Assembly (NCBI GenBank): GCA_003223895.1
Contig: QHXD01000035.1
Span: 2,880-13,064 of the forward strand
DNA: 10,185 nt
Direction: 5' to 3'
Source of the DNA: Acidobacteriota bacterium
Lineage (GTDB): Bacteria > Acidobacteriota > Terriglobia > 20CM-2-55-15
Notes under the pieces: model-generated
The model's database searches: none
Seen by the model: the letters and a program-made list of their open reading frames with translations, nothing else
What the model was told of the DNA's origin: nothing
Part shown: piece after piece, positions 5,873 to 10,185 of the stretch
How the letters are laid out: each line of letters begins with the position of its first letter
How positions within the stretch are numbered: position 1 is the stretch's first letter
Made by a program: the position numbers and the translations under genes

Positions 5873-7780
5873 ATGATTTTCTTTCGAATGTCGCTCGTTG
5901 TATTGCTCGTGGGCGCGGTCTCGGCTCAAACCGATAGCTCTCGCGAAGCGCTCTTTGCCGCGATCCACCGCGGAGCTGTCGACGACCTCGCGCATTTGCT
6001 CGAGAGTGGGGTGAACCCGAACATCGTGGGGGCCGATGGCACCGCGGCCCTGATGGCCGCGACATTGTTCGCGAACGCTCGAATGGTGGACCTTCTTCTC
6101 CAAGACGGCGCCGACCCGAATCGCGCAGGTGTTTCGGGGACCACGGCGCTGATGTGGGCGATTCCCGACCTGGAGAAGGTTCGGCTTCTCCTGGCACGCG
6201 GCGCCAACGTGAACGCACGGTCGGAGACAGGGCGGACCGCGCTGCTCGTGGCCGCCAGTTACCCGGGGACGGTAGAGGTGTTACGGCTGCTCCTTGATCG
6301 AGGGGGCGACATCCACGCGCAGGACCAGGGAGGCGCGACGGCATTGGCGCTCGCCGTGAGATCGGCGGACGTCGACGTCGTTCGTTATCTGGTCGAGAGA
6401 GGCCTGGATCCTGACGCGCTCAGCCCTGCGGCACGCCGCGCAGGGTTTGCACGCTACGATCTTCCGACCACGGAATACTTGCTCTCGAAGGGACTAAAGC
6501 CGGCCCCGGATCTGCTGATCACTGCTGCCGCGTGGCAACCAGAGACGCTGATTGCGCGTTGGATGGAGTCGGGGGCAGACGTGAACGCGAGCAACGCGGC
6601 CCAGTATGGCAGGACCCCCCTGCTGACCGCCGTCACTTCAGAGGCAGCGGGTGCCGGCACAGTGAAACTGCTGCTCGAGCACGGCGCCGATCCGAACGTG
6701 CGGACGACGGAAGGTGAGTCGCCGCTCGATTGGGCGATATACAAAGGCGATGAGGCGAAGATCCAGGTTCTCAAGCAGCACGGCGCAAAACGCGGCGATG
6801 GTCCGCGTCAGCAGGAAATTGCTCCCGCCGCAAAAGGAGGCATCGTCGGTCCGCGAATCTCGATGACCAGGAGCGTGGCGCGGCTACTCGACGCGGCTCC
6901 GGGCTTCCGCGAAAAGGCGAACTGCATTTCCTGTCACCACAACGCCATGCCGGCGCTGGCTGCGGCAACCGCCAAACGGAAGGGCATCGATGTGGATCTC
7001 GTGCGCGCCCGCAAGAATCTCGATGACCTGCTGACCTTCTTCAAGAGCAGCTCGCCTCGGATGATGCTGGGGGATCCCGCCGTTGGCGGCGAAGCGCTCA
7101 CTACCGGCTACGCGATGCTGGCGCTCGCCGCGGAAGGGTATCCGCCAGACGCCGTGACGGCAACGATGACCCATTGGCTCATCGCTCGACAGATGCCGGA
7201 TGGGAGATGGCTTGGCAACGGCATCAACCGCCCACCCTCTGAATACAGCACCATCAGCCATACCGCTATCGCCGCGGGCGGCTTGAAGTCGTATCCGCTG
7301 CCCGGTCGCAAGAACGAGATCACCGACAGCCTGCGGCGAACCCGGCAATGGCTGCTTGCAGCGAATCCAAAGTCAGCAGAAGAACGGGGCATGCGCCTGA
7401 TGGGTCTCGTGTGGACTGATGCGCCGCGAGATCGTGTGGGGGCCGCAATGAAAGAGATTCGTGACCGGCAGGAAGCAAACGGCGGTTGGTCTCAGTTCGG
7501 CCGCACCGAGCCGGATGCCTACGCGACGGGACTCTCCCTGTATGCGCTGCACATTGCGGGCATGCCCGCGACGGACAAGCTGTACCGCAAAGGCGTGGCG
7601 TTCCTGCTCGGGACGCAGTATCAGGACGGTGCCTGGCTCGTGAAGAGTCACTCTTTTCCACAGCAGCGGTACTTCGAAAGCGGCTTTCCATTCGGCAGAC
7701 ATCAATGGATCTCATCGGCGGGCACCAGCTGGGCGACATTGGCCATTGCGCAAACATTGCGTGATGCAGCGGGCAGGTAA
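5873..7780 (+). CDS. Secreted ankyrin-repeat protein with CxxCH motif and C-terminal toroid domain
   Basis: The 635-residue protein starts with a signal peptide (MSLVVLLVGAVSA, likely cut after residue 18). About nine ankyrin repeats fill residues 23-308. Repeats such as DGTAALMAA/LLLQDGADPN and YGRTPLLTAV/LLLEHGADPN are canonical, while the one near 186-209 is degenerate. A linker leads to NCISCHHNAMPALA (350-363), a CxxCH sequence like a c-type haem site. The C-terminal part (about 405-635) has repeated QxxDGxW-like units (MPDGRW 441, EANGGW 534, QDGAWL 584) and Ala-rich helices, as in the alpha/alpha toroids of terpenoid cyclases and prenyltransferases. I know of this combination in Acidobacteria and Planctomycetes but of no proven function. 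The start at 5873 is chosen because GAGG lies six bases upstream and it gives a clean signal peptide; 5822 and 5861 are also in frame. Haem attachment is inferred from the motif only. Confidence 0.85.
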   Translation: MIFFRMSLVVLLVGAVSAQTDSSREALFAAIHRGAVDDLAHLLESGVNPNIVGADGTAALMAATLFANARMVDLLLQDGADPNRAGVSGTTALMWAIPDLEKVRLLLARGANVNARSETGRTALLVAASYPGTVEVLRLLLDRGGDIHAQDQGGATALALAVRSADVDVVRYLVERGLDPDALSPAARRAGFARYDLPTTEYLLSKGLKPAPDLLITAAAWQPETLIARWMESGADVNASNAAQYGRTPLLTAVTSEAAGAGTVKLLLEHGADPNVRTTEGESPLDWAIYKGDEAKIQVLKQHGAKRGDGPRQQEIAPAAKGGIVGPRISMTRSVARLLDAAPGFREKANCISCHHNAMPALAAATAKRKGIDVDLVRARKNLDDLLTFFKSSSPRMMLGDPAVGGEALTTGYAMLALAAEGYPPDAVTATMTHWLIARQMPDGRWLGNGINRPPSEYSTISHTAIAAGGLKSYPLPGRKNEITDSLRRTRQWLLAANPKSAEERGMRLMGLVWTDAPRDRVGAAMKEIRDRQEANGGWSQFGRTEPDAYATGLSLYALHIAGMPATDKLYRKGVAFLLGTQYQDGAWLVKSHSFPQQRYFESGFPFGRHQWISSAGTSWATLAIAQTLRDAAGR

Positions 7781-7823
7781 GACCGGCCGGCTGTGGATCT
7801 CAGCTCATCGTGGTAATGAATCA

Positions 7824-7851
7824 TTGACTGGAAACAATTCGCGGCTACACT
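7824..7851 (+). promoter_or_regulatory. Sigma70-type promoter facing the antisense strand of the next gene
   Basis: TTGACT (7824-7829) and TACACT (7846-7851) are separated by 16 bases, close to the sigma70 consensus. Transcription would start near 7858 and run rightward. No gene-sized plus-strand frame begins there; the first ATG (7884) stops after six codons. The transcript would run antisense into the gene at 7921-8325. CGGGTG (7861-7866) and CACCCG (7907-7912) could close a stem at its 5' end. It may drive a small or antisense RNA, or be a chance match. Confidence 0.4.
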
Positions 7852-7920
7852 GTACGCAACCGGGTGGCAGCGCTGTCTCGAAAATGGAACTGAAATGGCG
7901 GTAGCTCACCCGACGCAGGT

Positions 7921-8325
7921 TTAAAGCAGGAAGAGACTTTTCGTCAGGATGGTGTTCCAGACAGTGTTCCGGTTGGACGAGGAGTTGAGTCCAACAGCAA
8001 AGATGAGCTGTCGCCGCAACCACTCCTTGTAGGGATCCAGGGGCATCGACGCGTCGGAACCTTCCTGTAAACGGTTGTCGGCAGCATCAATGATGTCAGA
8101 ACAGTCGGAGGGGGAAAGTCCTATCGTTTGACCCGCATCGACGTGGGAACCGTCTTCGAATATCCGGCCGCTCCTGGCAAGACATAGAGCTCGAATCGGG
8201 GCGAGAGACATTCGACTCTCGCCATCTCTCCGAAATCCGCGGAGGAGTTGCTTGCTACCGACCAGCTTCCAATCGAAATGTTCTCGTGTTGCTTTCAACT
8301 CCGAAATCAGTTCCATTACCGTCAC
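7921..8325 (-). CDS. Hypothetical protein, 134 residues
   Basis: The frame is open from 8379, but the best start is GTG at 8325, with GGAGG seven bases upstream (rightward on the plus strand). It gives MTVMELISELKATREHFDWK, an amphipathic N-terminal helix. The middle, with LRGFRRDGESR and PIRALCLARSGRIFE, looks like a small alpha/beta domain. A helical segment follows (GLSPSDCSDIIDAADN), then a C-terminal helix (YKEWLRRQLIFAVGL). No signal peptide or catalytic motif is visible. I have an impression of similar proteins in other acidobacteria but no function. A plus-strand promoter at 7824-7851 points into its 3' end. Confidence 0.7.
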   Translation of the reverse strand: MTVMELISELKATREHFDWKLVGSKQLLRGFRRDGESRMSLAPIRALCLARSGRIFEDGSHVDAGQTIGLSPSDCSDIIDAADNRLQEGSDASMPLDPYKEWLRRQLIFAVGLNSSSNRNTVWNTILTKSLFLL

Positions 8326-8458
8326 GTCGTGTCCTCCAGCGCTGTCTGGTCTAAGCACAATTCGTGCCAAACTTGTCATTCTTACCTAAAAGACAGAAGA
8401 CCTGTCGTGACTCTATCGAAGTGTCGGCTGGTGCTGCCAAACACTTTTTAACCAAGTG

Positions 8459-8492
8459 GAGCCGACCGGAGAATTTCGGTGCTACTCGGCTC
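8459..8492. repeat. Inverted repeat upstream of the double-receiver gene
   Basis: GAGCCGA (8459-8465) is repeated inverted as TCGGCTC (8486-8492), with an inner CCG/CGG pair. It has no T tract on the plus strand, so it is not a terminator for that strand. It sits about 80 bases before the double-receiver gene and could be an operator or an RNA hairpin in its leader. Confidence 0.3.
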
Positions 8493-8573
8493 AAAATGTG
8501 TCAAAACTTAAACTACTTGGTGTTGATCGTCCAAGAACTTGACACGTAACTTCGTTTGTCTCCATGCAAGGGA

Positions 8574-9401
8574 ATGCAAAACGAATACAGAGATACACAC
8601 GCTGCACGAGATCCAAAGCAGCCGAAGACTGTTCTGATCGTTCACCCCAACAAGTCTTTGGCTGAGACCCTATTCTCGTTTTTCAGGGCGCTCCCCATCT
8701 CGGCGGCTCGCGCTACAACTGAAGAAGAGGCAGCGTATCTGTTTGGCCTGTTGCGTCCGGACCTGGTGATTGCCGGCATGCCAGGAGAATGGCTGCGCCT
8801 GATCGAGACCTTTCGTACCGCGCAGCCTTCACCCGAAATCATTGTGCTGGTGGACTCCGATGATCTTGCCGAGAAAGCCCGCGGCATGGGATTCGAAAAC
8901 GTCGTGCTCAGCGACGAGAGTCCGGAAAGCCTGGCGGATACCGTCCAGCTGTTCCTGGGCAATGGATCGACGACGACTCCAGCGCCGACTGATGTCACAG
9001 TTCTCGTCGTTGATCAGGAAGGTGACGTCGTCGACATCGTCGCCAGGTATTTGATCGGCTCCGGGTACAAGGTCCTGACAGCTCAGAGCGGAAAGACGGC
9101 CTTGGAAATCCTGGAACGCGATGCATCCATATCGATTGTCTTAATCGAACTGGTCATGCCTGCTATGGGCGGTATGGAAACTCTCAGAGAGCTGAGGAGC
9201 CGCAACAAAGATGTCGGTGTGATCCTCATGAGCGCCTTTGCCGATCGTGAAATCGTGCGTCAGGCATTCAAGCTTGGCGCCTTCGATTTTCTATTGAAAC
9301 CCATCGAGATGAACCAGCTTGAATCCAGTATTGAGGCTTGTCTGGCACGCATGACAACCCGCAAAGAATCCTGGTGGAAGTGGTTTACTGCGTCGGGATA
9401 A
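8574..9401 (+). CDS. Protein with two receiver-like domains lacking phosphoacceptor Asp
   Basis: The 275-residue protein holds two CheY-like folds and a short tail, with no output domain. The first (about 18-128) begins KTVLIVHPNKS, so the acidic pair is replaced by HPN; its strand-3 motif DLVIAGMPG has no Asp acceptor. The second (about 140-260) is far better kept: VLVVDQEGD (Asp147), LIELVMPAMGG with Glu192 where the phosphorylated Asp belongs, Ser220 in LMSAFAD and Lys242 in LLKPIE. Asp-to-Glu at this site often mimics the phosphorylated state, so this domain may be locked on. The role may be as a protein-binding adaptor. The tail WWKWF could bind a membrane or partner. Start: ATG 8574; a TTG at 8556 is possible, and neither has a well-spaced ribosome site. 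The stop abuts the 56-bp inverted repeat. Confidence 0.85.
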   Translation: MQNEYRDTHAARDPKQPKTVLIVHPNKSLAETLFSFFRALPISAARATTEEEAAYLFGLLRPDLVIAGMPGEWLRLIETFRTAQPSPEIIVLVDSDDLAEKARGMGFENVVLSDESPESLADTVQLFLGNGSTTTPAPTDVTVLVVDQEGDVVDIVARYLIGSGYKVLTAQSGKTALEILERDASISIVLIELVMPAMGGMETLRELRSRNKDVGVILMSAFADREIVRQAFKLGAFDFLLKPIEMNQLESSIEACLARMTTRKESWWKWFTASG

Positions 9402-9526
9402 GGTTAAGGTTAAACACAAAGACACAAAGGGCACAAAGACACAAAGAAGGCCGCCATCAAGAATTGTTTTATGGCGGCCTTCTTTGTGTCTTTGTGCCCT
9501 TTGTGTCTTTGTGTTTAACCTTAACC
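9402..9526. repeat. Perfect 56-bp inverted repeat built of CACAAAG units
   Basis: The left arm (9402-9457) and right arm (9471-9526) are exact reverse complements around a 13-base loop (9458-9470). Each arm starts with GGTTAAGGTTAAA, then has four CACAAAG units in tandem (spaced by A, GG and A), then AAGGCCGCCAT at the loop. It begins on the base after the double-receiver stop codon and ends 8 bases before the stop of the convergent gene. Similar CACAAAG-rich hairpins are known to me as dispersed repeats in environmental bacteria. No flanking target duplication is visible. It would form a very stable RNA hairpin in either direction, so it may end both transcripts or protect their 3' ends. It encodes no protein. 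Confidence 0.9.
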
Positions 9527-9533
9527 GTGTGAG

Positions 9534-10185
9534 TTACTTTGCTGTCTTTTTCGCGGCTTCCGCATCGGCCACGCGAGCTCCACGCAGGGTGTTCTCCAAC
9601 CCATAGTTCCCCTCGTGACAGGCGTACTCCCAGAGTGGCCCCGCGATCTTCTTGACGGGCACTTCTCCCGACCAGGGCTTCGTCCACATCCCCGGATCTT
9701 CCACCGTGAATTGGTAGAGAATCGTGTCTTCGTCGGCGCGCGTGATCCGTTCAGTCACGTGCAGGTTCTGGGCTCCCGGGAAAGGATTCAGATCCGTGAA
9801 GTTGGTGGTGTCAACCACCAGCGTGTTACCCTCCCAATGGCCGACCGAGTTGCCCATCCACTGGTGGATATTGGACGTCGTGGATCTCCTCGGCTTCAAT
9901 GGCCACGTATCCGGGACCCTGTACGATCTGCATATTGCTGTTATAGCGGGTGGGAAGGATGGGCGGTCCCACGTTCTCCCGAGCCAGACAGCGCGAGCCC
10001 AATGGCCGGTTCTGCGGGCCGTCGAATTCATGTCCCTTTTGCTTAGCCGCCCTCGCGTCGAGTCTCTTTCGGGCTTCCGGCGTCAAGGGAGGAATGGTTC
10101 CCTCCGCCCCCACAATCAGCGAGGTTCGCCGGTTCCAGGCAACTTTGGACTGGAGCCAGTCCAGCCCGAACTGGGCGTGATCGTA
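9534..10185 (-). pseudogene. Disrupted gene of an uncharacterised family, cut by the window edge
   Basis: One minus-strand frame enters at the window edge (10185), reading YDHAQFGLDWLQSKVAWNRR and running through LTPEARKRLDARAAK and ILPTRYNSNMQIVQGPGYVA to EEIHDV near 9874. A different frame then carries NIHQWMGNSVGHWEGNTLVV, LYQFTVEDPGMWTKPW and YACHEGNYGLENTL to a stop at 9534. The two parts read as successive sections of one protein of a type I associate with Acidobacteria (function unknown, usually with a signal peptide that would lie outside the window). About a dozen residues expected between IHDV and IHQW seem to be missing, so the lesion near 9873 is probably a small out-of-frame deletion. 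At least 215 codons are visible. It could also be an assembly error. Confidence 0.65.

Noticed and set aside
5562..6344. 260-codon minus-strand ORF
   Set aside because: Arg/Pro/Ser-rich shadow of the ankyrin gene and of the dioxygenase start; the real proteins in those places are clear.
284..8398. AAAAGACAGAAGA present at both 284-296 and 8386-8398
   Set aside because: A 13-base match in 10 kb is near chance level, and the flanks do not match.
8539..8567. TTGACA at 8539 as a -35 for the double-receiver gene
   Set aside because: No acceptable -10 at 16-18 bases; that spacing falls on the start region itself.
9338..9532. 64-codon ORF running through the inverted repeat
   Set aside because: It is the translation of the CACAAAG repeat and the end of the double-receiver gene in another frame.

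Overview
The window looks like chromosomal DNA from a moderately GC-rich, free-living bacterium, most likely an acidobacterium (Vicinamibacteria- or Bryobacterales-like). This is an inference from protein types I recognise as common there: an ankyrin/CxxCH/toroid secreted protein, a prolidase-like amidohydrolase, a TTG-started RRM protein and CACAAAG-type repeats. No rRNA, CRISPR array, transposase or integrase is visible.

Left part (1 to about 1930) is a worn region. It holds the tail of an unidentified ORF, a response-regulator receiver cut off after 48 residues, a small conserved-looking minus-strand gene broken by one extra base near 801, and an intact serine hydrolase (GTG start at 1084). 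A 23-codon leader ORF overlaps that start by 4 nt. At 1841-1882 lies the 3' part of a tRNA reading as tRNA-Val(CAC), followed by an intrinsic terminator. The 5' half of the tRNA is missing, which is the usual trace of an island inserted into a tRNA gene.

Centre-left (2248-3465): a small RRM RNA-binding protein is followed by a 50-residue protein with one LIM-type zinc knuckle (C-x2-C-x18-H-x2-C), probably in the same transcript. A strong two-way terminator (2786-2822) separates them from a convergent hypothetical gene (2917-3465, minus).

Centre (3576-7780): a secreted metal-dependent amidohydrolase; a convergent two-domain type I extradiol dioxygenase of the VOC superfamily (minus) with a complete His/His/Glu iron site; and, divergent from that, a secreted 635-residue protein joining ankyrin repeats, a CxxCH motif and a C-terminal alpha/alpha-toroid region. 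The three face different directions and do not form an operon.

Right part (7781-10185): a good sigma70-type promoter at 7824-7851 points antisense into a minus-strand hypothetical gene (7921-8325). Next is a protein with two receiver-like domains, neither with a phosphoacceptor Asp (the second has Glu). Its stop codon touches a perfect 56-bp inverted repeat (9402-9526). The window ends in a minus-strand gene of an uncharacterised family, disrupted near 9873 and cut by the window edge.
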